The notes beneath the pieces were generated by a model, which was not told the DNA's origin, made no database searches, and saw only the letters and a list, made by a program, of their open reading frames with translations. Shown one piece after another: positions 37,001-47,260 of a stretch of 64,000 nt of DNA (position 1 is the first letter of the stretch; each line of letters begins with the position of its first letter). Source of the stretch: Cucumis sativus (taxonomy: Eukaryota > Streptophyta > Magnoliopsida > Cucurbitales > Cucurbitaceae); the NCBI RefSeq assembly GCF_000004075.3, contig NC_026658.2:5766001-5830000 (forward strand), given 5' to 3'. The translations under genes and the position numbers were made by a program.

Positions 37001-40000
37001 GGGACCAAAACTTGATTCACTTTTCAAAGGAGTTTGGTTTTGTTAACAAATATAGCAACATTGAAGTATCCAATATCCATAATATGTCGTTTTTAAATTT
37101 CTGTAGAATTACGTTGAAAAATGTAAATAAATATCTAAAAATATCATAGATTTTATTTAGGTTAAGAAATTTTAATTTCATAAGAAAATAAAGGTTAAGG
37201 AATTCTTGAGAGTTCTTTAGATAAGGATGAGACTAAAAATATCTAGAATAGTTAGAATTTTAGAGAAATCTTTTGGCTTGGGCTCCAAGAATTTCATGAC
37301 TATAAATAGAAGGTGTGATCCTTATTTGTGAACGAAGGAAGCCAAGAAAAGCAAAGCAAAGCGAGCAAACAAAGTAAGCAAATTAAGCAAAGAGAGGAAG
37401 AGAGTGAGTAAGAAACTTTGCATGCTTGGATGCACTTAGCCTTCTGGCAATTTGTCCCAACGTCTATGTCTTTGTGTCCCAACATCTATGTCTTTTCAAT
37501 ACGTCGACTTATTCTTCCATGGCTTTTCTCCGTTGGATATTTTGTGACGCTTCTTCATATGTTGTTGGTTGTCCAAACGTTGCATTTACATACCTAGAAT
37601 TTGGTATTCTTTGTTTGGTTTATCTTTGTAACTATGTTTTTTATTATGTACTCCACTTTGCCAAGGATTTGTGTCCTTAATTCTTCTTCTTTGTCTTCGC
37701 CGTTTTCTTCTTCACCTTTTGGATTCTGTTGTAGTCTTATCTCATCTTTGGATCCTTCTTCAAAAGACCTCTCATCGTTAGGTGTCTTTTCTGATTCAAG
37801 TGCCTTCTATAATAATGCTTCATTTAACTGTATGACATTGTTCATCAATGGAATCAATGCTCTCTGTCATTGAGTGCCTTTGCTTATCCATGTAGGCGTC
37901 TTCTGCTAACATGATATAGATGAAATCCATTTCTCGTCCTTCCATCAATAGCTTGCCATTGACTTCCAAATCTTGGTAGACCTTGACACCATCTGGTCCG
38001 AACATGACAAATTTGCCTGTTGATGTCAATTGTGATATTGGTACTAAATTTTTCTGCATTTCAGGCACATAACACGTTTTCCGGTTCCACTTGATTGGAA
38101 TTAGAACTGGGCTATTGGCAACTTTGAGTTGTTTGCAGTTACAACAACTTTGCTTCCTTTGTACTTTGTGCTTTGCAGGTTCCTCTTTATCTCCTGTCAT
38201 ATGGTTAGAGCATCTCGAATCAACAATCCAATCATTTTCATAATTTACCTATTCTGCATGGAGAGCTAACACTTAATTCTCCATTGCATTGGATGTCGAT
38301 TGGGGGCTGGGATTTGTTGTTGCACAACATGCTTCTGCATCCCATTCTTCTTCACTAATGGACTGCATTGCTTTCTGCTATCTTCTTCTTTCAACGACTT
38401 TCTCTAGCATAGTGACCTATCTTTCCACAGTTGTAGCATTCACCCTTCTTTCTATGGCCATGTAGACGATCATTTTTACTAGCTCCCCCACTCGAGAGCC
38501 CTTTGGAGTCTCTTCAACTCCTTTTGAGGCTCTACTTTCTTTTGAAAATTTGAATGACCTTTTCTTTGCCCACTAAAAGAGAGTTTCTTCATTGTTGCTC
38601 TTTATTGTGACCGCTGACATTTGCTTAGCCAATACTTCATGACCAGCAAGCATATTTTCTAGGTCAATCAAGAAGGTTGGACTGCCCAACCTTGAATAGT
38701 AGAATTAAAACTTCTGTATTCTAGTTTAAGACCATGAATAATAATTCTTCTCATTCTTGATCCCGTAAGAGCTGAGGTAAGATCTAATTCAGAGATTTCA
38801 CGGTAGAGTTTTTACCTTGGTGAAATATTGGTTGATAGTCCTCTCCCTTTGAGAGATTGATAGGAGCTTGTTTTCTAAAAACTGCAATCTTGCATTATTC
38901 TTCTCTGTGAAAAGTGAGGCAAACATGTCCCATGGCTTCTTTGGTGCTCCATAATACTAATGTGCTCCAACACTTCTTCATCAACCGTTTTTAATTGCTA
39001 ACATGGCCTTACCTACCTTGATATTCCATTTTTTCAAAGCAACAACATTCTTAGGTGGATTTACTTCAGTGCCTTCTACAACATCCTACAAGTCTTGTCC
39101 TTGTAGGTATGACTTCATGCATGTGGACCATGTTTTGTAATTCTAAGTGCTAAGCTTCTTGATTCCTCCAACAACTTGAAGGTCTCCCATCATCATGTAA
39201 TGATGAATCCACTCCACGATTAGTTGTGTGTCCCAGGCAACAAGCTTCACAGTCCCAAAGTGTGTACTTGATTTTCAAGAGCTTCAACACTACAGGCTAA
39301 GCTAGCTTGCCTCTAATACCACTTGTTGAAGAAATTGGCACAAAAGAAAGATATGCTCACTTGGAAGAAAGAAAGTTTTATTAAGAAAATTTACAAATGA
39401 TGAACACTTTTGAGAACACTCACTCACTTTCACTCAAAGTTTCTTACTAACTCTCTTTCTCTCTTCCTCTCTTCCTCTCTTTGCTTACTTTGCTTCGTTT
39501 GGTTCACAAACGAGGATCACACCTCCTATTTATAGGCATCAATTCCTTGGAGCCCAAGCCAAGGATTTCTCTAGAATTCTAACCATTGCAAATATTCTTA
39601 GTCATCTTTATCTAAAGAAACTCTCTAGAATTCCTTAACCTAAATAAAATCTAGGATATTTCTAGATTTTTTTCTTTTAGTTATCTATTTACATCTTTCA
39701 ACATAATTTTAGAGAAATCTAATTTACATACTAATGACATATTATGGACACTTCAAGACTCTTCTAGACTAGTTAGTGTTGCTAGATATTTTAACATGTG
39801 ATCCTCATTTGTGAACCAAGCAAAGTAAACAAAGAGAGGAAGAAAGAAAGAGAGTATGTGAGAAACTTTGGGTGAAAATGATTAAGTGTTTTGATAGGGA
39901 AAGAGTGCTCTCTCCAAAAGTGTCAATCCTTTGTAAATTTTCTTAATAAAAGTTTCCTTTCTTCCAAGTGAGTGTCTCTTTCTTTTGTGCCAATTTCTTC

Positions 40001-43000
40001 ACTAGGTTTTTCCTTCCATCCTAAACCCTAGAAGGCCTTTTGAGCTTCGAGTTGAAATGAATCTTATAATGTGCTTTATCAGGACCAATAATAATAATCA
40101 TAATAAAGAAGCAGGAAATCAGGCTTTCTAAACCCCGAGTCCTAATTTTTCTTCTCTTTTGGGCCATATTATTACTTCCATGAGTTGGAAATGTTTATTT
40201 CATATTTAGAAATCTAGAGCAGTTTTTTCTTCTTTTCGTGCCTTTTATGCCCTCCTTTTTGTAGGGATCTAAGCTTCAACCATTTAAATGGTGACATTCC
40301 TGAGACATTTCAGAATCTGATGAAGAGAAAGATAGACTTCATGTAAGTAGATAATTGGAGACTGTCACTTTGGTTTCAGTGTATTATTTGTACACCTCCA
40401 TCAACAACTAATTATCAGAACATACTTGATACAGGTTTCTGACAAACAACTCATTGAGTGGTGAAGTGCCCGGTTGGATCTTGAGTAGCAAAAAGAACAT
40501 GTAAGTATACTGTATAACCATGCATTGATTCCAATGGGCTGTGAAGAATTTTGAACCTATAGTATCATGATCTTTTCAAACCCTTATTTATTTATTTATT
40601 TTTGCATTGATCTGATGTAAAAATGCTTGGAAATTTGAATTTTTTGTTTTGCACTATACATTAATATTTATGATATAAATGTTGGGTTGTTGCAGAGATT
40701 TGTCTTACAACAATTTTTCAGGGTCTACTCTTGCTAGTTGCCAACAATCACCTGTGTAAGCTTCTACACTCTTTTTTTTATAAAAGGAAACATAACTTTT
40801 CATTGATAAAATAAAAAGAGACTAATGCTCAAAGATACAATAACCTTCAAGAAGATAGATAAATTACTCCAAAGAGAGCTAGAAAAAAAGTTACTAACAT
40901 TTCCTATTCTGGAGAAGCTGATGTTTGAATGCTTTTTGTTTTCCTTTTTTTTCTACTACAGGAACTTGATTGCAAGTTATCCACCGGCCACAAATCATCA
41001 GTAAGAAATGAAGATAGTTTTGCTCTCCCTTTCTTCATCGTGTGTCGAACTTGATTGAAATGACATGATCAAATTTTCTTACATGCAGAGTTCCTTGGTG
41101 CCTCAAGAAAGACCTTCCATGCTCAGGAAAAGCTGAATGTAAGTAGATCAATATCTAGATTTTATGGTCTGTTATGGAATTGAACTCACCTGTTTAATGA
41201 TTTTATGGTTTCTAGGGACTTGTTCCAATATAAAAATTTGTGGATAAAAAGAATTGAATTTGTATTTTCAAATGTTAATTTTATTTTGTAGCAACGAATT
41301 GAATTTTAGACTAGTTTTATGATTTTACTACTGAAAACCAGTTTATTGAAACATGTTACTGATGAGTTGTATTTGGTAGTAACCATCTATGAAATGTTTA
41401 TTTATGTACACTTTTATCTGTAACTTTAGTAGTTTAGTTTATAATTTTTAAAAGTTTAAAAAGAGGGTAAATAGTAAAGCAAGAATAGGGGGTTAACAGG
41501 TTTTGAAAACAAGATTGAGTTGAGAACAATTTTCAGAATCATACTTAACCAAACTTTGGGAAAAAGAAAGCTTAGTTAATTGTTATGTCATGGATGGTTG
41601 TTTGAGTATTTGGTTATAAATTGTGCTCATTACAACTGCAGATCATTCCTTATTTATTAATTGTGGAGGAACTAGAGTGACGGCTGATGGGCATGATTAT
41701 GAAGAGGACTTAACTACAGAAGGCAAGTCAAATTTCTTTTCTGTTTCAGAAAAATGGGCTTATAGCAGTACAGGAGTTTTTCTGGGTGATGAAAATGCTG
41801 ACTATTTAGCTACAAATAAGTTCGGGCTGAATGTGAGTGGTCCACGCTATTATCAAAATGCCCGACTTTCCCCTCTCTCCCTAAAATATTATGGCCTTTG
41901 CTTGCGAAGCGGAAGCTACAATGTGAAGCTCCACTTTGCTGAAATTATGTACTCGAATGATCAAACTTTTAGCAGCCTGGGAAAGCGTATATTTGATATC
42001 TCAATTCAAGTGAGTATGCAGTCAGTTTATGACACTACAATACATTATAGAGTCTACTAGTGTATGTGTTTCATTTATTCGATGAACTAGTTGTTTTCCA
42101 AACTTCTAGATTTAGCTTAGATATGAATGATCATGGAATAAGAATTTCAGTTGTTCATTGGCTGGGCTACATCTACAGGGAAAACTAGTGAAGAAGGATT
42201 TCAATATTGTGGATGCAGCTGGGGGAGTTGGTAAGAACTTCACAGTGGAAGATAAAAATGTTCTTGTCAATGGCAGTACCCTTGAGATTAATCTATATTG
42301 GGCTGGTAAAGGAACCACAGCAGTGCCAGACAGAGGAGTTTATGGTCCCCTTATTTCTGCTATCACAGTTACACCAAGTAAGTTCTTTCTTGCACTTTTA
42401 AATGGTCTTTCCCCCCTTTTTGGATTTTATGTACAATTTCTTCCAATTGAAATCAATGATTATTTTTGCTAGACTTTAAAATCAATGAGGGAGGACTATC
42501 ATCTGGAGCACTTGCCGGCATCATAGTTTCTTCATTTTTAGTAGTCATCATATTGGTCCTAGTATTTCTTTGGATGACAGGTTACATATGTAAGAAGGAA
42601 GACCTAGCTAATGGTAACGTAGTTTACTGTTTAAACATATTGGTAGTATATATTTCTTTCAACTAAGGCATTAAAACAAATTTCTTATTTTTCTCTTGCT
42701 ATAGAACTTTCTGGCATAGATTTACAAACGGGTCATTTTACCTTGAAACAAATTAAAGCTGCCACCAACAATTTTGATCCTAAAAGTAAAATAGGCGAAG
42801 GTGGATTTGGGCCTGTCTACAAGGTAACTGAATGCATTTTTGTTCTTTTGTATGTGAGGGGATAATGTAGCAAATTTTGTTCCAACCTGAAACTCTTATG
42901 AACTTGAGACTATCTTCTTTGGTCAAGGGTAGGGTGTATTATCAGATGGTGCTTTGATTGCCGTGAAGCAACTCTCCTCGAAATCGAAGCAAGGGAGCCG

Positions 43001-44701
43001 TGAGTTTGTTACTGAGATTGGCATGATATCTGCATTGCAACACCCAAACCTTGTTAAGCTCTATGGCTGCTGCGTTGAGGGAAACCAATTGTTGCTTGTA
43101 TATGAATATATGGAAAACAATAGTCTTGCTCGTGCACTTTTCGGTAATTTCATGAATGGCATCTTTGGTTTAGTGAATTTCATCATTTAGATTGGTGTGG
43201 CCAACTAAATCTCGGCTCACTTGCTTCTTATTGACTCAAGGTCGAGAGGAACAGCGGCTACACCTTGACTGGCGAACAAGGAAGAAGATATGCTTGGAGA
43301 TAGCTAGGGGATTAGCTTACCTTCATGAAGAATCAAGGTTGAAAATTGTTCATAGAGACATAAAGGCCACAAATGTGCTGCTCGATAAAGATCTTAACGC
43401 TAAGATTTCTGATTTTGGTTTGGCTAAGCTTGATGAAGAGGAAAACACCCACATCAGTACACGAATTGCTGGAACCATGTACTTTTTCTCTCTTTTTGTT
43501 CATGTGCGTGCATGCATAAACTTACATACGTCTGTAACTCCTGAGCATGCATGTTTATAACAAAACATCTTATGGTCAATTGAAGTGTCCAGATCACATG
43601 CATTTAAACTGCAGGGTCTTGTTAGTTGTTTTTGTTTAAAATGATTTATTTTAGGGTCACTTGATCAAAAATTTTGTTCACTGAGAGTCAGAATTCTATT
43701 TGCACTAGACCTAGTTAACATCATTAAACATTCAATAATCAATTCAACAGGTTTGTTGGAGGACACTGTTAAGCATTTTTGTTTTGCTTCTTGGTAATTT
43801 TCAGTGGTTATATGGCACCTGAGTATGCAATGAGAGGATACTTGACCGACAAGGCAGATGTTTACAGCTTTGGAATAGTTGCCTTAGAGATAGTTAGCGG
43901 GAAAAGTAACACAAATTACAGGCCGAAAGAAGAGTTTGTTTATCTTCTTGATTGGGTATTTGCTACTCACTACTTATCATATCTTTCTTTTCACATTGTT
44001 TTAATGTTCTGAATTTTCGCTTGGATGTTTTGGTGAAAAAATGCTGATTTGCTTTTGGAAAGTTGGATAATAAAGAATTCACCTTGGTACAAGTATTTAT
44101 TGCATTCCTTGTATGTCTCAATTCTCATTACACTATAAATGGAGAGACAAAGAAGTTCTGGTAGAAGTATGTTTAGAGATGATTTTTTAGACCTGTTGAA
44201 GTGAGAGGGCATGAGATGAGAAACTAACTGTTTTGTGTTTGGTACTTGAAGGCCTATGTATTGGAAGAGCAAGGTAATCTTCTAGAACTAGCAGATCCAG
44301 ATCTTGGTTCAAATTACTCATCAGAGGAAGCAATGAGGATGCTGAACGTAGCTCTCTTATGCACCAACCCATCTCCGACTCTCAGACCAACCATGTCTTC
44401 TGTGGTGAGTATGCTTGAAGGTAAGATTGCAGTCCAAGCACCGATCATCAAGCGCACTTCTTCCGGCCAAGATCCAAGGTTTAGAGCCTTCGAGAAGCTC
44501 TCACACGACAGTCGATCGCAGATTTCAAGCTCAACCGTTTCTCTAGATGCTGAGCCTCAAAAAAGCATGTTAATGGATGGGCCATGTCCCGATTCTTCAG
44601 TGACTATTGACACCAATGGGAATAATCACTACCATTCTGCATCGAGTGATCCCCTTGAGAATCATCGTCGTGTGGATAACTTGAAGGATTCAGCTAATTA
44701 A
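31009..44701 (+). CDS. LRR-malectin receptor-like Ser/Thr kinase (LRR subfamily VIII-2)
   Basis: A plasma-membrane receptor kinase of the At1g53430/At1g07650/At3g14840 type; several relatives act in immunity or development, but the ligand here is unknown. The 24 exons are 31009-31117, 34208-34376, 35013-35084, 35229-35297, 35402-35473, 35537-35608, 35704-35775, 35860-35931, 36045-36116, 36202-36273, 36364-36435, 40265-40342, 40435-40500, 40696-40755, 40962-41000, 41089-41138, 41642-42009, 42179-42377, 42473-42613, 42705-42823, 42933-43143, 43241-43478, 43805-43955, 44252-44701 (3093 nt, 1030 aa). Domains: signal peptide (1-30); LRRs (93-375), mostly one per 72-nt exon in one phase; malectin (405-595, FINCGGTRV); TM (about 603-630); kinase (about 665-930) with [33 protein letters not shown] and GYMAPEYA. 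It is an RD kinase with all catalytic residues. Intron 11 (36436-40264) holds a copia derivative. An ATG at 30997 would add four residues. Confidence 0.95.
37041..40004. mobile_element. Composite, partly inverted Ty1/copia derivative in the receptor-kinase intron
   Basis: The block is bounded by GGTTT on both sides (37036-37040 and 40005-40009), a perfect 5-bp target duplication. From left to right: LTR nucleotides about 1-378 on plus (37041-37418); minus-strand internal sequence (37419-39323); a complete 473-bp LTR on minus (39324-39796, TGTTAAAATATC to TTCTTCAACA); then the last part of a plus-strand LTR (39797-40004). About 108 bp of LTR (GTGATCC to AACTTTG) is present on both sides of the inverted piece. 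LTRs carry a CTATAAATA promoter. It interrupts no exon. Confidence 0.8.
37460..39323 (-). pseudogene. Internally deleted copia gag-pol fragment
   Basis: On the minus strand, next to the inverted LTR, lies a primer-binding-like GTGGTATTAGAGGC (39310-39323), the usual TGGTATCAGAGC site of copia elements. Then come gag remnants and a CCHC knuckle ([13 protein letters not shown], about 38446-38410). Protease-region sequence follows (MTGDKEE at 38200, [23 protein letters not shown]). After about 37830 it jumps to the RT approach ([16 protein letters not shown].. RKAMEE, about 37590-37510). Integrase and most of RT and RNase H are missing, and there are stops and frameshifts. It is dead. Confidence 0.8.
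40765..40915. repeat. Possible retroposon tail in intron 14
   Basis: A run of T followed by AAAAGGAAACATAACTTTTC and AAAAGAGACTAATGCTCAAA looks like the reverse-oriented 3' end of a LINE-like element that I recall as common in cucurbit introns. Without a search this is recollection of style rather than proof. Confidence 0.3.
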
Positions 44702-45430
44702 TTCAACCAAAAGAAATTGTTATTTGCTTATTTTTTGCAGGCTATGTGTTAATTGAAGTGACTTATGATTCTTTGTACAAAGGTAAGATAATGCTCTCCG
44801 GAATTTGTTCTTTTTGGCAACACACTTGTGTGCATTCTGCAGCATACCATGTTGAACTTCAGCCGTCTCTTGGTAGAACAAATGTACTGTAAACAAATTA
44901 AATTATATTGCAAAATTTGATCATTGTAAGATGTATGTATCTATATGTATGTATATATATATCATATTTCACTACATGTGAGAATTCTCATTAACTATCT
45001 ATTGTTGGTCTTCACCCAAGAGTACTTTGCATTGAATCTTAAGAATTGACTTCTGCCTAAATTTTAACACTGCTGATTTATATTTTAAATTTTGCATCAA
45101 TTTATGTACTTTCAACCTTGTCACAATTTAGTTACTATTTTGATTAATCTTGTTAAATTTAATTGTTAATTTTGATTATTGTTACTACTTTGGTTGGCTA
45201 ATTTTATTTAAAATACAAAATTTAACAAAAAAATATTATTTTCATATAATTATAATTAAATAATAAACCACGCCACATGCAAAACAAGGTGGCACGCCCT
45301 CCATCTAGTCGTAGGAAGTGGCATTTGGGGCAGGGTGTGACACTTATATAATAAGTTGTTGGCCTAATATGCATAAGTGATCCAACATGCAAAATAGCAT
45401 GTCACCATATAAATGTAGAAAGCTTTAACT
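44702..45430. other. 3' UTR of the receptor kinase and intergenic DNA
   Basis: The first 200-300 bases after the stop are plausible 3' UTR, with an AT-rich polyadenylation-like segment at 44895-44960. No gene follows before the copia remnant. Confidence 0.4.
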
Positions 45431-45439
45431 CTCGTAAGC

Positions 45440-46050
45440 ACCATGGTTTAGCAATTAATTGCAAACATTTTATAGTTAATGTAAGAATACGAGCTACAAG
45501 ATGTTCAATAGTACTTATCCCAATGGACATACAATAGTTATCAAAAGCTTATAATGTAAATTCACCAGAATTATCAAGTCGAATATTTTTAATTGTATAA
45601 TTAGAAAACTATGCTCTTAACTTAATTGTTTGAGCAAGTAATATTGCAAATGCAAGATTTTGACTTGATAATAAGTACACATGCGACCATCCATTGTGTC
45701 TATTAATACCATGAAATACTTGAATGATCTACTTGGTGGGCTAATAAGATCACATATGTCACCATGAATTTGTTTTAGAAATATAATTCAATTCCCACTT
45801 AGCGGATGATAGTATAATTATTAGTTTTCCTTGAAAGCAAGTATCACGTAATAATTAATTATGTTGAAGAATCCGCTGGCTCTCTAATGGATGTCTATGT
45901 GAACTTTTCAATAATTATTCTCATCATTAGATCCAGGATGATTCAATATATGATGCCAAATTGAAAGTATATCTAGATTTATGAACTTTAGGTTCATTGT
46001 TGGATATGCAACACATATGTCTTAATTATTCATATAAGAATATAGTATAA
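45440..46050 (-). pseudogene. Ty1/copia integrase remnant
   Basis: Read on the minus strand across frames, the order is a GAG-pre-integrase piece (ISIWHHILNHPGS), GDICDLISPPSRSFKYFMVLI, then NLAFAILLAQTIKLRAQFSN. The integrase core follows (IKNIRLDNSGEFTL, AFDNYCMSIGISTIEH, LQLI). These are consecutive blocks of the copia integrase domain. Stops interrupt it. No LTR was found beside it, and it is a different stretch of pol from that kept in the receptor-kinase intron. Confidence 0.75.
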
Positions 46051-47150
46051 TTCAAAGATAAAACAAACAACTTTTCTAATACAAAGATATGTTATTTCAT
46101 TATTTCATCTAGTCTCAATATGATAACAATTGCAACGTATATCTTTAAAGCTTAGTATATTTTTTTTATTAACTAGAGACAAATGCATTATCAATTGTGA
46201 ATTTTGTTTCTCTAGACAAAATAATATTTTTTTTTTCAAAACTTGATATTGTATTGTTTTTGCTTCTAGTATTGTCAGTTAAAAAAGAAAATTTTACTTG
46301 TCAATATTGTATACGTATTTTCACTCTTTGTCAGACATATAATATTATTTGTTTGCTTTTTTTAGTTATTTAACATAAGAAAATTATTCATGTTTTCTCA
46401 TTAAACAAAATAATTACAACGAGAGAAACAAAACTTAGAATATATATATATAATATAATATAAAGAGATAAAAATCATTATTATATAATCACAAAAGAAA
46501 CACTTGTTATTTCTCAAATATGTCAATCTTCTCTTCGTAAGATTCAAAACTTTACCACATCCAAATTTATTCGGTTGGATGAGCCAAATATATTATTAAT
46601 ATGATATACAAAATTTGCTTCCACATTTTTCTCTTCTTACAGAGATTTTCTTATGAGATATATAGTTATTTCCTGTGGTTCTTTTCAAGTTTGGATGATT
46701 ATAATAACCAATCATAAAAAGTAATTATTTCTTCATTTATTACTATTATAACCTCAATTACAATAGTCAAATTCACAACATTCATTTCAGAAAATGAAAT
46801 TGTTCTAGTTGGTCAATATTTATAATTTTCATCCACTATTTAATAAATGAGAAAAACTCAAATTTTCTTCCATTTTTCCAAATTTGATGGATTTCTCTCC
46901 AATCTTTTCTCCTCTTACAAAAACCACAAAATCCCACTGTTTATAGAACTCGTGCTGGCTAGTAAGACATTAAATTTGTACAAATATGTGACATATGGGA
47001 TAACACGTACGAATACGTATGATCCTAGATGAGATGGACATCCATTTATTCTAAATATTTATGACATTACACATATTTTTCAAAATTTTATTATAAATAT
47101 ATATAATTTAGTATTTTAAAGATCATTTTCGATTTTGTAATTTTTTGAGA
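46051..47150. other. Intergenic DNA upstream of MORF8
   Basis: Very AT-rich, with a TA-rich run near 46440. No reading frame of note was found. The last part must contain the MORF8 promoter. Confidence 0.5.
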
Positions 47151-47231
47151 AAAAAAAAGAATTTAGAATTTCAATAATATATATGTAATGAGCAACAAGC
47201 TTTCTTTTTAAAGAGTGAATAAGCCCTATCA

Positions 47232-47240
47232 AAACCCTAG
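47232..47240 (+). promoter_or_regulatory. Telo-box in the MORF8 leader
   Basis: AAACCCTAG lies 21 bp before the MORF8 start codon. Telo-boxes (AAACCCTA) near transcription starts are typical of plant translation-related and organelle-biogenesis genes. The downstream copy has only degenerate AAACCCTTAAACCC at the matching place. Confidence 0.55.
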
Positions 47241-47260
47241 GCTTTGTTTCGTCTTCTCCC

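Noticed and set aside
37426-37873. Plus-strand frames of 84 and 90 codons in the intronic element
   Set aside because: They lie opposite minus-strand copia pol remnants and show no domain of their own.
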